Shown piece by piece: positions 50,523 through 60,379 of a DNA stretch of 64,000 nt. Both the position numbers and the translations under genes were made by a program. The notes below the pieces were generated by a model, which saw nothing but the letters and a program-made list of their open reading frames with translations, did not search any database and was not told the DNA's origin. This DNA is from Methylobacterium bullatum. Its GTDB lineage: Bacteria > Pseudomonadota > Alphaproteobacteria > Rhizobiales > Beijerinckiaceae. Location of the stretch: contig LR743504.1 of assembly GCA_902712845.1 (NCBI GenBank), positions 2,764,001 to 2,828,000 of the forward strand. The letters are read 5' to 3'. The number at the start of each line of letters is the position of its first letter. Within the stretch, counting starts at the first letter, position 1.

Positions 50523-52019
50523 ATGCACGCCTATCGTAGCCTCGCCACCCGCTTTGCCCGCATCGGCGCCGTTGAGGACGCCGCAGGCATCCTCGGTTGG
50601 GACGCCCAGACGCTGATGCCCAATGGCGCGGCGGAAGGGCGGGCCGAGCAGCTCGCCCAGCTTCGGGTCATTGCCCACGAGATCCTCACCGCCGCCGAGA
50701 CCGGTGACCTGATCGCACAGGCCTCGGACGACGAGGCCCGCCTTGGTGCCTGGGAACGGGCCAACCTGCGTGAGATGCGCCGCGCCTACCTTCATGCCTC
50801 GGCCGTGCCCGGCGATCTCGTCGCCGCGAGTTCCAAGGCGTCGTCCCGTTCCGAAATGGTCTGGCGGGAAGCGAGGGCGGCATCCGACTTCGCGATGCTG
50901 GCGCCTCATCTCGCCGAGACCCTGCGCCTGCAACGGGAGGTCGGGGAGGCGAAGGGCGCCGCTCTGGGCCTCGCGCCCTACGACGCGCTCCTCGACGGCT
51001 ACGATCCCGGCATGCGCCGGGCGGTGATCGACCCGCTCTTCTCGGAGCTTCGCGCGACCCTGCCGGGCCTGATCGGGACGATCCGTGACCGACAGGCGAA
51101 GATGCCGGCGCCGATGCCCCTGCCGGGACCGTTCCCGGTCGAGGCGCAGAAGGCCCTGGGGTTGGCGCTGATGCGCGCTGCCGGGTTCGATTTCGAGCGC
51201 GGACGGCTCGATATCAGCCTGCACCCGTTCTGCGGCGGGGCCACCGACGATGTGCGCATCACCACGCGCTACGACGAGGCCGACGCCACCCGCGCTCTCA
51301 TGGGCGTGCTGCATGAGACCGGTCACGCCCTCTACGAGCAGAGCCGGCCGCCTGCGTGGCTGCACCAGCCCGTGGGGAATGCCCGAGGGATGAGCCTGCA
51401 CGAGAGCCAGTCGCTTCTGATCGAGATGCAAGCCTGCCGCTCCGCCGAGTTCTGTACCTATCTCGCGCCTCGTCTGCGTGATGTTTTCGGAGGCGAGGGG
51501 AGCGCCTGGGACGCCGATAACCTGCACCGCCTCTACACGCGGGTGGAGCCGGGCCTGATTCGGGTCGATGCCGACGAGGTGACGTATCCGGCGCACATCC
51601 TCCTGCGCTACGACCTCGAAACGGCGATGATCGCCGGCGACCTCGCCATCACCGATCTGCCGGGCGCGTTCGACGAAGGCATGCGCGATTTGCTCGGTAT
51701 CGTCGTGCCGAGCGACCGGCTCGGCTGCCTTCAGGATATCCACTGGCCCGGCGGCAGCTTCGGCTATTTCCCGACCTACACCCTCGGCGCTATGGCGGCG
51801 GCGCAGCTGTTCCGCGCCGCCCGCGAAAGTCTGCCCGGCATCCCCGCCGATCTGGCGCGAGGCGATTTCACCGCCTTGCGCGGGTGGCTGCGCGAGAACG
51901 TCCACCAGCGCGGCAGTTTCCTGGAGACGGACGAACTCTTCGTGGCCACCACCGGCAAGCCCCTGGGTGCCGAGGATTACATGCGCCACCTGCGCCACCG
52001 CTATCTCGGGGAAGGCTGA
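50523..52019 (+). CDS. M32 (Taq-type) metallocarboxypeptidase
   Basis: A 498-residue cytoplasmic carboxypeptidase, the usual family length. It has the zinc motif LHETGHALYEQ, the DAQTLMPNGAAEGR N-terminal signature of family M32, a downstream HESQSLLIE providing the third ligand, and DEVTYPAHILLRYDLE. It removes C-terminal residues during peptide turnover. 67 bp after rarA on the same strand, possibly cotranscribed. Confidence 0.95.
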   Translation: MHAYRSLATRFARIGAVEDAAGILGWDAQTLMPNGAAEGRAEQLAQLRVIAHEILTAAETGDLIAQASDDEARLGAWERANLREMRRAYLHASAVPGDLVAASSKASSRSEMVWREARAASDFAMLAPHLAETLRLQREVGEAKGAALGLAPYDALLDGYDPGMRRAVIDPLFSELRATLPGLIGTIRDRQAKMPAPMPLPGPFPVEAQKALGLALMRAAGFDFERGRLDISLHPFCGGATDDVRITTRYDEADATRALMGVLHETGHALYEQSRPPAWLHQPVGNARGMSLHESQSLLIEMQACRSAEFCTYLAPRLRDVFGGEGSAWDADNLHRLYTRVEPGLIRVDADEVTYPAHILLRYDLETAMIAGDLAITDLPGAFDEGMRDLLGIVVPSDRLGCLQDIHWPGGSFGYFPTYTLGAMAAAQLFRAARESLPGIPADLARGDFTALRGWLRENVHQRGSFLETDELFVATTGKPLGAEDYMRHLRHRYLGEG

Positions 52020-52171
52020 ACGCTCGCATCGGCTGGTTGCGAATCGGTTGCGGCGTGGCGATCCTTCGCGGGGTCGGACGTCCCTCGGGGTTTGCCGCTG
52101 CAGCCAGGGCGCTATGCTCACGGCCGATTCAACCATCCGACCGGCCCGGCTCCGGGGAAAGGCGCGTTTAC

Positions 52172-52729
52172 ATGGTCGTCATCGTCGCAGTGATCGGGAT
52201 CGTGGGTGCCGTCCTGTTCTGGATCATCCGCGCACATGGCACCGCGACGGCGCTGAGGGAGGTCAATCGCGACACGAAGGGACTTCAGCGCCGGGCAAAG
52301 TCGACCCTGGAGGAGATCATCGGCACGCCGCTGAAGCGAGTGCGGGACGTCAGGCTCGCTGCGGTGATCCTCATGATCCAGATGGTGCGCACGGGCAGCC
52401 CCGTCACCGCCGCCGAGAAGACCAAGATTCTGGAATTCATGGATTCTCCGCTTCAGATCGATTCGATCTCAGCCATGTTCGAGCGAGCCTGGACCTATAC
52501 CGAGGCTCGGCGGCCGTTCTCGCTGGTGGCCGACGAATTGCTGCCCCTGCTGCGGGACAACCTGACCGAGGCCGAGCGCCTGCACTTCATCGACATGCTC
52601 TCGCAAGTCGCCAGCGCCCATTCCGCCGCGAGCGAGCTGCAGCGCGAAGCGATCGTGCGGCTCAAGCGCCGGCTCACCGGTGGGAGCCCTGCGTTGAAGG
52701 CGAGCCGGGCCGGCGATTTCGGTCGTTGA
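52172..52729 (+). CDS. membrane-anchored TerB-like hypothetical protein
   Basis: A 185-residue protein with one N-terminal transmembrane helix (VVIVAVIGIVGAVLFWIIRA) and a cytoplasmic all-helical region: LAAVILMIQMVRTGSPVTAAEKTKIL, FSLVADELLPLLRDNL, and MLSQVASAHSAASELQREAI. Residues and spacing resemble TerB/DjlA-type domains, and the following gene encodes an Hsp70-like protein. A chaperone link is suggested by context but not shown. Confidence 0.72.
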   Translation: MVVIVAVIGIVGAVLFWIIRAHGTATALREVNRDTKGLQRRAKSTLEEIIGTPLKRVRDVRLAAVILMIQMVRTGSPVTAAEKTKILEFMDSPLQIDSISAMFERAWTYTEARRPFSLVADELLPLLRDNLTEAERLHFIDMLSQVASAHSAASELQREAIVRLKRRLTGGSPALKASRAGDFGR

Positions 52730-52807
52730 GACCGGTGGACCCGGCGGAGCGCAGCCTGTAGGTCGGCGGCCCCCCTTTCCAGCGGACAGACCGTCCGGAG
52801 ATCCTAC

Positions 52808-54055
52808 ATGGCGGCCTGCGGCCTCGATTTCGGCACGTCCAACACCACGCTCGGCCTCGTCACCGAGCGAGGGCCGGCCCTGCTGCGGCTGGAGGGCGAC
52901 CACGTCACGATTCCCAGCGCGATCTTTTTCCCGCCGGGTGGGACGCCCCTCGTCGGCCGCGCAGCCATGGCGGAGTATGTCGAGGGCACGCCGGGCCGGC
53001 TGATGCGCAGCCTCAAATCGGTGCTCGGTTCCTCCCTGCTCGAGGAGACGACGCCGGTGGGGCGTGAGCGCATCCGCTTCCGCGACGTCATCGCCCGCTA
53101 TCTTTCCGCCGTGAAGACGCGGGCAGAAGCGCAGGCCGGAACGGCCATCGACACAGTGGTCCACGGCCGCCCGGTTCATTTCGTCGACGGCGACCCGGAG
53201 GGCGACGCCCGCGCCGAGGATGCCCTGCGCGAGATCGCCCGGAGCATCGGCTTCCGCCACGTCTCGTTCCAGTACGAGCCCATCGCAGCGGCGCTCGATT
53301 ACGAGCAGCAGGTGACGGGGGAGGAGATCGCGCTCATCGCCGATATCGGCGGCGGCACCTCGGACTTCTCCATCGTGCGGCTCTCCCCCGAGCGCCATGC
53401 CAAGGTCGACCGGTCCGGCGACATCCTCGCCAATGACGGCGTGCGCATCGGCGGCACCGACTTCGACCGGCGCCTCAGCCTCGGCACGGTGATGCCGCTC
53501 TTCGGTCTCGGCAGCCCGATGAACCGGGGCGATCTCGACGTGCCGAGCGGCTATTTCCACGATCTCGCCACCTGGTCGAGCATCAATCGGCTCTACAACG
53601 CCAAGACTTTGCGCGAGATCGAGGAGGTCCGCCGCGACGCGCGCCGGCCGGACCTGATCGCTCGGCTCTACACCGTCGTGGAGGCCGAGCGCGGGCATTC
53701 CCTGGCGATGGAGGTGGAGGGCGCCAAGATCGCAGCCTCGGATGCGGGCCAGGGCGGCGTGGCCCTCGGCTGGGTAGAGCCGGGCCTCGCCGCCACTCTC
53801 GACCATGCCGGCCTCGTGGCTCAGACGGAGGAGCTCTCACGGCGCATCGCCGAGAGGATCGGGCGTTGCCTGAATCAGGCGGGATTGCCGGCGGCGGGCA
53901 TCGACGCCCTGTTCCTCACCGGCGGGTCGACCGGTTTGCCGCATGTCCGCGCCGCTTTGGTGGCGGGGGTGCCGAACGCCCGCGTCGTCGACGGCGACAC
54001 GTTCGGCTCCGTCGGGACGGGCCTCACCATTGAGGCGGGTCGCCGCGCGGCCTGA
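52808..54055 (+). CDS. Hsp70-family protein (YegD-like)
   Basis: A 415-residue actin-fold ATPase lacking the substrate-binding domain of DnaK, hence shorter than the 600-residue chaperones. Nucleotide-binding motifs: phosphate-1 CGLDFGTSNTTLGLV, phosphate-2 LIADIGGGTSDFSIV, adenosine LFLTGGSTGLPHVRAAL. The C-terminal tail is short (EAGRRAA). E. coli YegD has the same make-up and an unclear role. It lies 78 bp after the TerB-like gene. Confidence 0.9.
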   Translation: MAACGLDFGTSNTTLGLVTERGPALLRLEGDHVTIPSAIFFPPGGTPLVGRAAMAEYVEGTPGRLMRSLKSVLGSSLLEETTPVGRERIRFRDVIARYLSAVKTRAEAQAGTAIDTVVHGRPVHFVDGDPEGDARAEDALREIARSIGFRHVSFQYEPIAAALDYEQQVTGEEIALIADIGGGTSDFSIVRLSPERHAKVDRSGDILANDGVRIGGTDFDRRLSLGTVMPLFGLGSPMNRGDLDVPSGYFHDLATWSSINRLYNAKTLREIEEVRRDARRPDLIARLYTVVEAERGHSLAMEVEGAKIAASDAGQGGVALGWVEPGLAATLDHAGLVAQTEELSRRIAERIGRCLNQAGLPAAGIDALFLTGGSTGLPHVRAALVAGVPNARVVDGDTFGSVGTGLTIEAGRRAA

Positions 54056-54125
54056 CCTCCGGTTCACGCGGCGCCCCGTTCTCGAAGCGCTTTGCCCAGA
54101 GGGGCGAGGGTGTTACGAGCACCCG

Positions 54126-55544
54126 ATGACCACCAGACCACCATCACGCGGCAATGCCGGACGCAAAGGTTCCGGCGCCGGCAAGGGCCGGCCGCCCGGC
54201 AGCGGCGGCAAGCCCTACCGTCCCGGCAAGCCCGGTGCGTTCCGCAGGCCCGACCGCGAAGGCACCGGCCCGCGCACGAGCGCCCTCGACGCCGCCCATC
54301 GCGCGGCGCAGTTGCGCGGCGACGCCGACAAGCGCGCGCCCTGGCGCCCCGGCGATGCCCCGGAGACGCCGGCCGACGACGAAGCCTCGGTTCCCCGTGC
54401 TCCTCGGACGCGGTCCCCCCGCGACGAGGTCGCTGCGAAAGCCTTCGACGCGCCGCGCCCGCGCCGTACCGGCGCCAAGCCCCCGGAACCGGCGGTCGAG
54501 GGCCCGACCCGGCGCGAGCAGCGCGCGGCCGCCTCCGCGACCCTCGCCTCCGGCGTGCAGACGCTGATCGTCGAGGAGGACGAGGCCGAGATGCGGATCG
54601 ACCGCTTCCTGACCACGCGCTTCCCGCAGCTGCCCTTCACCCGTGTCCAGAGCATCGTCCGCAAGGGCGAGCTGCGGGTGGACGGCAAGCGCGCCAAGCC
54701 GAACGACCGCCTCCTGCCGGGCATGAGCGTGCGCGTGCCGCCGCTCAAGCTCGACCCCGTGGCGGAGCGGCCGCGCAGTGTCGCGCGGGACGCCACCGAC
54801 GCGGACTTCCTGCGCTCGCTCATCCTCTACGAGGATGCGGACATGATGGTGCTGAACAAGCCCTTCGGCCTCGCGGTCCAGGGCGGCTCCGGCACCGTGC
54901 GCCACGTGGATGGGCTGCTTGAGGCCCTGACCGGACCGGACGGGCAGAAGCCGCGCCTCGTCCACCGCCTCGACAAGGACACCGCCGGTTGCCTCATCGT
55001 CGCCAAGACACGCCTCGCGGCGGCGACCCTCGCCAAGAGCTTCCGATCGCGGTCCGCCCGCAAGGTCTACTGGGCGCTCACCGCCGGTGTCCCGCGCGTG
55101 CCTCAGGGCCGGATCTCGACCTACCTCGCCAAGGAGGAAGCCCCCGACGGCGACGCCCGGATGCGGGTGGCCCAGCACGGCGACGACGGCGCCGCCCACG
55201 CGCTCACTTATTACGCCATGGTGGACAATGCGGCGCAGAAGCTGTCCTGGCTTTCGCTGAAACCCGTGACCGGGCGCACGCATCAGCTCCGCGCCCATGC
55301 CGCGCATATCGGCCATCCCATCGTCGGAGATCCGAAATACTTCAGCGTGGAGAACTGGGCCTTGCCGGGAGGTATCCAGAACCGCTTGCACCTCCTGGCA
55401 CGCCGCATCGTCATCCCGCATCCGCGCACGCTGAAGCCGGTGGACGTTACGGCGCCCCTGCCACCGCATATGGCGCAGAGCTGGAACCTGCTGGGCTTCG
55501 ACGCCTCGCGCTACGATCCCATCGTCGAGGCGCCGGAGGCGTAA
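54126..55544 (+). CDS. RluC/RluD-family 23S rRNA pseudouridine synthase
   Basis: A 472-residue protein. The first ~145 residues form a basic, low-complexity tail (GSGAGKGRPPGSGGKPYRPG), followed by an S4 RNA-binding domain (RIDRFLTTRFPQLPFTRVQSIVRKG) and the catalytic domain with the active-site Asp in PRLVHRLDKDTAGCL and SGRTHQLR-like VTGRTHQLRAHAAHIG. It isomerises uridines in 23S rRNA; the exact sites are not deducible. The extended N-terminus is typical of high-GC alphaproteobacteria and may aid RNA binding. Confidence 0.93.
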   Translation: MTTRPPSRGNAGRKGSGAGKGRPPGSGGKPYRPGKPGAFRRPDREGTGPRTSALDAAHRAAQLRGDADKRAPWRPGDAPETPADDEASVPRAPRTRSPRDEVAAKAFDAPRPRRTGAKPPEPAVEGPTRREQRAAASATLASGVQTLIVEEDEAEMRIDRFLTTRFPQLPFTRVQSIVRKGELRVDGKRAKPNDRLLPGMSVRVPPLKLDPVAERPRSVARDATDADFLRSLILYEDADMMVLNKPFGLAVQGGSGTVRHVDGLLEALTGPDGQKPRLVHRLDKDTAGCLIVAKTRLAAATLAKSFRSRSARKVYWALTAGVPRVPQGRISTYLAKEEAPDGDARMRVAQHGDDGAAHALTYYAMVDNAAQKLSWLSLKPVTGRTHQLRAHAAHIGHPIVGDPKYFSVENWALPGGIQNRLHLLARRIVIPHPRTLKPVDVTAPLPPHMAQSWNLLGFDASRYDPIVEAPEA

Positions 55545-55650
55545 CCCGCTTTGGCCGCATCCGTGGGGAGCATCCGCGGATGCGCCTTGGCAATCGGGCG
55601 CCATGCCTTATCCTTGTGGTCGCCCTCACCCGTCGTTGCAGCGAGAACCC

Positions 55651-56034
55651 ATGCCGATGACGTTCGCGACCATGGCCAGTACCGCCCTGATCGGCCTGTT
55701 CGTGTGCTTCGGATCAGCTTCGCTGACGTCCGAGGCTGTGGCGCAGGCGACGGGTCCACAGCAGAATCCGCCGAGTCCTGCGGCAAAAGCGGCTCCCGTT
55801 CCGGCGGCGCAGAATCCGGCGTCACCGCCTCCCGCCGTAGGCCGCCATGGATCGCAGGTGCGGGCGGGCGACCGCAGGCGACGGTCCTATGCCAGCTGTA
55901 ATCGGTTGTCTCATGCGCGCGGCCTGCGCGGCGGCGTGCGACGTCGCTTCCTGATTCGCTGCAAGCTCGGCTACGAGCGTCAGAAGCCCGGTCAGGTTCC
56001 GGCCCAGCAATCGCCGCAGGGACGTCAGCCGTGA
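55651..56034 (+). CDS. small exported PsiF-like basic protein
   Basis: A 127-residue protein with signal ASTALIGLFVCFGSASLTSEAVAQA, a Pro/Ala linker, and a C-terminal segment SYASCNRLSHARGLRGGVRRRFLIRC. Its spacing (C-N, A-x-GL-x-G, R-x-F, C) looks like a PsiF repeat. PsiF proteins are periplasmic and phosphate- or stress-linked, but the function is unknown. The start at 55651 is picked for the signal peptide; 55603 or 55657 are possible. Confidence 0.68.
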   Translation: MPMTFATMASTALIGLFVCFGSASLTSEAVAQATGPQQNPPSPAAKAAPVPAAQNPASPPPAVGRHGSQVRAGDRRRRSYASCNRLSHARGLRGGVRRRFLIRCKLGYERQKPGQVPAQQSPQGRQP

Positions 56035-56041
56035 TTCTGTC

Positions 56042-56755
56042 ATGCGGGACGCTCCCGTGAAGCTCGTCGTCTTCGACGTCGACGGGACGCTCGTCGACAG
56101 CCAGCATCTCATCGTCGCCGCGCAAGGCATGGCCTTCGCCGAGCACGGCATCGAAGCGCCCGCCCGTGCGGTGGCCCTCTCTGTCGTCGGGCTCTCGCTG
56201 CCGCAGGCCTTCCGGCGCCTCGTTGGCGAGGATGGGCCCGTGGAGGGCTTGTCCGAGAGCTACAAGCGCGCCTTCAACACCCTTCGCCTGGACGCCGCCT
56301 ATGAGGAACCGCTGTTTCCGGGCATGGCCGACTTGATCGAACGCCTGCGTGCCCGCGACGACCTCCGGCTCGGGCTCGCCACGGGAAAATCCCGACGCGG
56401 GGTCGACCGGCTGATCGAAAGTCATCGATGGGGCGACGTTTTTGCGACCATCCAGACCGCGGACGACGCACCGTCGAAGCCCGACCCGGCAATGCTGCAC
56501 CAGGCGATGGCCGAGGTGGGCGCGCTGCCGGAGACCACGGTGATGATCGGAGACACCACCTACGACATGGACATGGCGGTGAGTGCCGGCGCGGCCGCCA
56601 TCGGTGTCGCGTGGGGCTACCACCCGCCGGGGGCCTTGCTCGGAGCCGGGGCGGTGACTGTGGTCGAAACCGCCTCCGCGCTGGCGGATATGTTCTCGGG
56701 ACGTTTGCGCGAGGCCGGCGCGGACACCAGCATCCGCGACCTCCCGCCCGAATAG
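56042..56755 (+). CDS. HAD-family hydrolase (phosphoglycolate phosphatase-like)
   Basis: A 237-residue haloacid dehalogenase-fold phosphatase. The nucleophile motif VVFDVDGTLVDS, motif II ATGKSRRG, and motif III/IV PSKPDPAMLHQAM and MIGDTTYDMDMAVSAGA are all present, with an alpha-helical cap between. It resembles the Gph-like group; the substrate is unknown. It starts 7 bp after the PsiF-like gene and 75 bp before the ATP12 gene. Confidence 0.9.
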   Translation: MRDAPVKLVVFDVDGTLVDSQHLIVAAQGMAFAEHGIEAPARAVALSVVGLSLPQAFRRLVGEDGPVEGLSESYKRAFNTLRLDAAYEEPLFPGMADLIERLRARDDLRLGLATGKSRRGVDRLIESHRWGDVFATIQTADDAPSKPDPAMLHQAMAEVGALPETTVMIGDTTYDMDMAVSAGAAAIGVAWGYHPPGALLGAGAVTVVETASALADMFSGRLREAGADTSIRDLPPE

Positions 56756-56830
56756 AGGCGGTGCCGGAACAGAGATCTGATCCGGCTCAGCGCTCGCGGG
56801 CCGATGCGTGATGCGCTAGAACCTCGCCTC

Positions 56831-57625
56831 ATGAGCAACGACGATCCCGCCGGCTGGCTCGGCGCCTCCGATGCCCCTCCCGTTCACGACCCACACCGGG
56901 CCGTGCGCGCGCAGACGCGTGCCGCCCTACCGAAGCGGTTCTACGCGGAGGCTGGTCTCACAGATGACGAAGGCGGGTTTCGCCTGACCCTCGATGGACG
57001 GTCCGCCAACACGCCGGCGCGCAACCCGCTGCGCCTGCCGACGCGGGCGCTGGCCGAGGCCGTGGCCGCCGAATGGGCGGCGCAGGTCGAGTTCATCGAC
57101 CCGTCGACCATGCCGCTGACGCGCCTCGCCAACACCGCCATCGACGGCGTCGCCCCCCGCCGCGAGGCGGTGATCGAGGACCTCTCGGCCTATGCCGGAA
57201 CGGATCTCGTCGCCTACCGCGCCGCCGACCCGGAACGCCTCGTGGCGGATCAAGCTCGCGCCTGGGACCCGGTGATCGAATGGGCACACGAGACCTTTGA
57301 TGCGCGCCTCATCCTCAGCGAGGGGGTGATGCACGTCACCCAGCCCGAAACGTCGGTGACCGCCTTGCGCGGCGCGATCGAAGCGGTCGAAGGACCGTTC
57401 CAGCTGGCGGCTCTCCACACGATGACCACGCTCACGGGCTCGCTCCTCATCGCGCTGGCTACCCTGCACGGACGCCTGACCCCACAGGAATCCTGGGCGG
57501 CCGCACATGTGGACGAGGCCTATCAGGCCAGTGTCTGGGGAAGCGACGCCGAGGCGGAAGCGCGCCATGTCCTGCGCAGGGCCGAATTCGAGTCCGCGGC
57601 GGAGCTGGCAAAGCTTGCCCGTTAA
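56831..57625 (+). CDS. ATP12-family F1-ATPase assembly chaperone
   Basis: A 264-residue protein of the ATP12 family, which binds the F1 alpha subunit during ATP synthase assembly. It has KRFYAEAGLTDDEGGFRLTLDGR, TPARNPLRLPTRALAEAVAAEWAAQ, MPLTRLANTAIDGV, and a C-terminal helical region HVDEAYQASVWGSDAEAE. The family is found in mitochondria and alphaproteobacteria. It lies just before pccB, an order I have often associated with Rhizobiales genomes. Confidence 0.93.
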   Translation: MSNDDPAGWLGASDAPPVHDPHRAVRAQTRAALPKRFYAEAGLTDDEGGFRLTLDGRSANTPARNPLRLPTRALAEAVAAEWAAQVEFIDPSTMPLTRLANTAIDGVAPRREAVIEDLSAYAGTDLVAYRAADPERLVADQARAWDPVIEWAHETFDARLILSEGVMHVTQPETSVTALRGAIEAVEGPFQLAALHTMTTLTGSLLIALATLHGRLTPQESWAAAHVDEAYQASVWGSDAEAEARHVLRRAEFESAAELAKLAR

Positions 57626-57742
57626 ATCCATTTTCGCTGCCTGCCCTCCGTGCTAAGGCGCTTTTGACTCTGAACCGCCAAGCCGTGCCCAGACATGCGG
57701 TATGGCGCCAATTCCTCGCACCCATCTCAAGGCTCACCGCGC

Positions 57743-59275
57743 ATGAAGGATATTCTCGAGAAGCTCGAAGAGCGGCGCGCTCAGGCTCGCCTCGGCGGCG
57801 GCGAAAACCGCGTCGTGGCCCAGCACAAGCGTGGCAAGCTGACGGCGCGCGAGCGCATCGAGCTCCTCCTCGACCATGGGTCGTTCGAGGAATTCGACAT
57901 GTTCGTGCAGCACCGCTCCACCGATTTCGGGATGGAGAAGCAAAAAATCCCCGGTGACGGCGTGGTCACCGGCTGGGGCACCATCAACGGCCGCACCGTC
58001 TTCCTGTTCTCGAAGGACTTTACGGTCTTCGGCGGCTCGCTTTCCGAGACGCATGCCGCGAAGATCGTCAAGGTCCAGGACATGGCGCTGAAGATGCGTG
58101 CGCCGATCATCGGCATCTTCGATGCCGGTGGCGCCCGCATCCAAGAAGGCGTTGCGGCGCTCGGCGGCTACGGCGAGGTGTTCCGCCGCAACGTCGCCGC
58201 CTCCGGAGTCATTCCGCAGATCTCCGTCATCATGGGCCCCTGCGCGGGCGGCGACGTCTACTCGCCAGCCATGACCGACTTCATCTTCATGGTCCGTGAC
58301 ACGAGCTACATGTTCGTCACCGGCCCCGACGTGGTGAAGACTGTGACCAACGAGGTGGTGACGGCCGAGGAACTCGGCGGCGCCAAGGTCCACACCACCA
58401 AGTCGTCCATCGCCGACGGATCGTTCGAGAACGACGTGGAGGCGCTCCTCCAGGTCCGCCGCCTTGTCGACTTCCTGCCCGCCAACAACATCGACGGCGT
58501 GCCGGAGATCGAGAGCTTCGACGACCCGCTACGCCTCGACAAGTCCCTCGACACCCTGATTCCGGACAACCCGAACAAGCCCTACGACATGGGCGAGTTG
58601 ATCCGGCGCGTGGCCGACGAGGGCGATTTCTTCGAGATCCAGGCGACCTATGCCCGCAACATCATGACGGGCTTCGGCCGCATCGAGGGCCGCACCGTCG
58701 GTTTCGTCGCCAACCAGCCGATGGTGCTGGCCGGCGTGCTCGATTCGGACGCCTCCCGTAAGGCGGCCCGCTTCGTGCGCTTCTGCGACGCGTTTTCGAT
58801 CCCGATCGTGACCTTCGTCGACGTGCCGGGCTTCCTGCCGGGCACCGCCCAGGAATACGGCGGCCTCATCAAGCACGGCGCCAAGCTGCTCTTCGCTTAC
58901 AGCCAAGCCACCGTACCGCTGGTGACGATCATCACCCGCAAGGCCTTCGGCGGCGCCTACGACGTGATGGCCTCCAAGCATGTGGGTGCCGACATCAACT
59001 ACGCCTGGCCGACCGCACAGATCGCGGTGATGGGCGCCAAGGGCGCGGTCGAGATCATTTTCCGAAGTGAGATCGGCGATACCGACAAGATCGCGGCACG
59101 GACCAGCGAATACGAGGACCGTTTCCTCTCGCCCTTCGTCGCGGCCGAGCGCGGCTATATCGACGAGGTGATCATGCCCCACTCGACGCGTAAACGCATC
59201 GCCCGGGCGCTCGGCATGCTCCGCACCAAGGAGATGGAGCAGCCCTGGAAGAAGCACGACAACATCCCGCTCTAA
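57743..59275 (+). CDS. pccB: propionyl-CoA carboxylase beta subunit
   Basis: A 510-residue carboxyltransferase subunit of the biotin enzyme that turns propionyl-CoA into methylmalonyl-CoA, part of the ethylmalonyl-CoA pathway in methylotrophs. It has [21 protein letters not shown] at the start, [20 protein letters not shown] (acyl-CoA oxyanion hole), [16 protein letters not shown], and a second crotonase-type half with [18 protein letters not shown] and [12 protein letters not shown]. pccA is not in the window. It is followed by two hairpins. Confidence 0.98.
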   Translation: MKDILEKLEERRAQARLGGGENRVVAQHKRGKLTARERIELLLDHGSFEEFDMFVQHRSTDFGMEKQKIPGDGVVTGWGTINGRTVFLFSKDFTVFGGSLSETHAAKIVKVQDMALKMRAPIIGIFDAGGARIQEGVAALGGYGEVFRRNVAASGVIPQISVIMGPCAGGDVYSPAMTDFIFMVRDTSYMFVTGPDVVKTVTNEVVTAEELGGAKVHTTKSSIADGSFENDVEALLQVRRLVDFLPANNIDGVPEIESFDDPLRLDKSLDTLIPDNPNKPYDMGELIRRVADEGDFFEIQATYARNIMTGFGRIEGRTVGFVANQPMVLAGVLDSDASRKAARFVRFCDAFSIPIVTFVDVPGFLPGTAQEYGGLIKHGAKLLFAYSQATVPLVTIITRKAFGGAYDVMASKHVGADINYAWPTAQIAVMGAKGAVEIIFRSEIGDTDKIAARTSEYEDRFLSPFVAAERGYIDEVIMPHSTRKRIARALGMLRTKEMEQPWKKHDNIPL

Positions 59276-59281
59276 GCGGTG

Positions 59282-59307
59282 ACAGGCTTCCCACCGGGGA
59301 AGCCTGT
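59282..59307 (+). terminator. pccB downstream hairpin
   Basis: An 11-bp perfect stem (ACAGGCTTCCC/GGGAAGCCTGT, 4-nt loop) lies 6 bp after the pccB stop. A second hairpin (GGCCCACC/GGTGGGCC) follows within 40 bp. Confidence 0.7.
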
Positions 59308-59397
59308 TCCCGGTGGCCCACCGCGAAGCGGACGGTGGGCCGGGACGGATGGGGAGCGGGAGCGGCGATGACGTCTTCGGCCATCCCAATCTCGACC

Positions 59398-59429
59398 TCA
59401 TCGTCAGGTGCTGCGGCACCTGACGATGA
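59398..59429. repeat. perfect 14-bp inverted repeat between pccB and the FkbM gene
   Basis: TCATCGTCAGGTGC, loop TGCG, GCACCTGACGATGA, flanked by AAAAAGG. It sits between two convergent genes and may help end transcription from both sides. Confidence 0.65.
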
Positions 59430-59530
59430 AAAAGGCTCCAGCCGGACCTGAGCGAACCGGAGAGCTCTTCGATGCCCATCCACGCGGGCACCTTCGGATC
59501 ATGTTGGTTCGATGGGACGGGCGGGCGTAC

Positions 59531-60379
59531 TCAGCGGGCCGCCCGCTCGAAGATCAGGTTGAGCCGGGTGCGGGCGATCTGCCGATATCCTCGGGCCTCG
59601 AGCAGACCGACGAGGTCGATCTGCCATTGCGCCGTGCCATCCTCGATGACGAGCAGACGAGGGTGCAGGGAGACCGGGGCCTCGCGGAAGAACGGCTCCA
59701 AGATCAGATCCTCGGCGCCCTCCACATCGAGCTTGATCGCGTCGATGCAGGTAATGCCCTCGCCCTGGGCGAGCCCAAGCAGGGTGACCGCCGGCACACG
59801 GATTTGTGCGCCCTCGTTGGTGCCGACGATCTTCAGGCTCGATTCGCCACGGTTGCGCGGGTCCACGAACAGCGTCAGTTCGCCGGCTTTGTCGGCCACC
59901 GCGCAGGCCACAGCCTTCACAGTGCCGAACGGGTTCTGGGCGATGTTGTAGGTCAACCGGTCGAACACGTCGGGCTGCGGCTCGACGGCGAGGATGCGAG
60001 CACCCGGACCGGCGAAAGCAGCGACGAACAGGGCGTAGGCGCCGATATTCGCGCCGATATCGAGGAAAGTGCAGCCCGGCTTCAGGCGTGAGGCCAGCAG
60101 CGCCCGCTCTTCGGGGTCGAAGAATTGCGGGGTAAACAGCACCTTCTTCTCGCAATTGTTATTGTAGGGGTGCAGCCGCATGCGCGCGCCGAACCGCTCC
60201 ACGTCGAGGGGCCGTCCATGCAGCATCGTGATGGCCAGCCGGCGCAGAAAGAAGCCGATGCGCCGCCCCGCCCAACTCTTGCCGGAGAGCGTCACCGTGC
60301 GGTCGGTGATACGCGCCACCAGCCCCCTGGGCGCGTAGGTGCCGAAAGGCTGGATGGCGGAAGATTGCGTGTCAGTCAT
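59531..60379 (-). CDS. FkbM-family SAM-dependent methyltransferase
   Basis: A 282-residue protein with SAM-binding motif I FLDIGANIGAYALF (about residue 104), motif II VEPQPDVFDRL, and the FkbM-specific IDAIKLDVEGAEDLILEPFF region. FkbM enzymes methylate sugars or other hydroxyl groups, often in polysaccharide or secondary-metabolite synthesis. The target here is unknown. It is convergent with pccB, and the 420 bp upstream to narK hold no recognisable gene. Confidence 0.9.
   Translation of the reverse strand: MTDTQSSAIQPFGTYAPRGLVARITDRTVTLSGKSWAGRRIGFFLRRLAITMLHGRPLDVERFGARMRLHPYNNNCEKKVLFTPQFFDPEERALLASRLKPGCTFLDIGANIGAYALFVAAFAGPGARILAVEPQPDVFDRLTYNIAQNPFGTVKAVACAVADKAGELTLFVDPRNRGESSLKIVGTNEGAQIRVPAVTLLGLAQGEGITCIDAIKLDVEGAEDLILEPFFREAPVSLHPRLLVIEDGTAQWQIDLVGLLEARGYRQIARTRLNLIFERAAR

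Noticed and set aside
59398..59429. Intrinsic terminator for the FkbM gene at the perfect 14-bp repeat
   Set aside because: On the minus strand the T-run comes before, not after, the stem, so I list it only as an inverted repeat.
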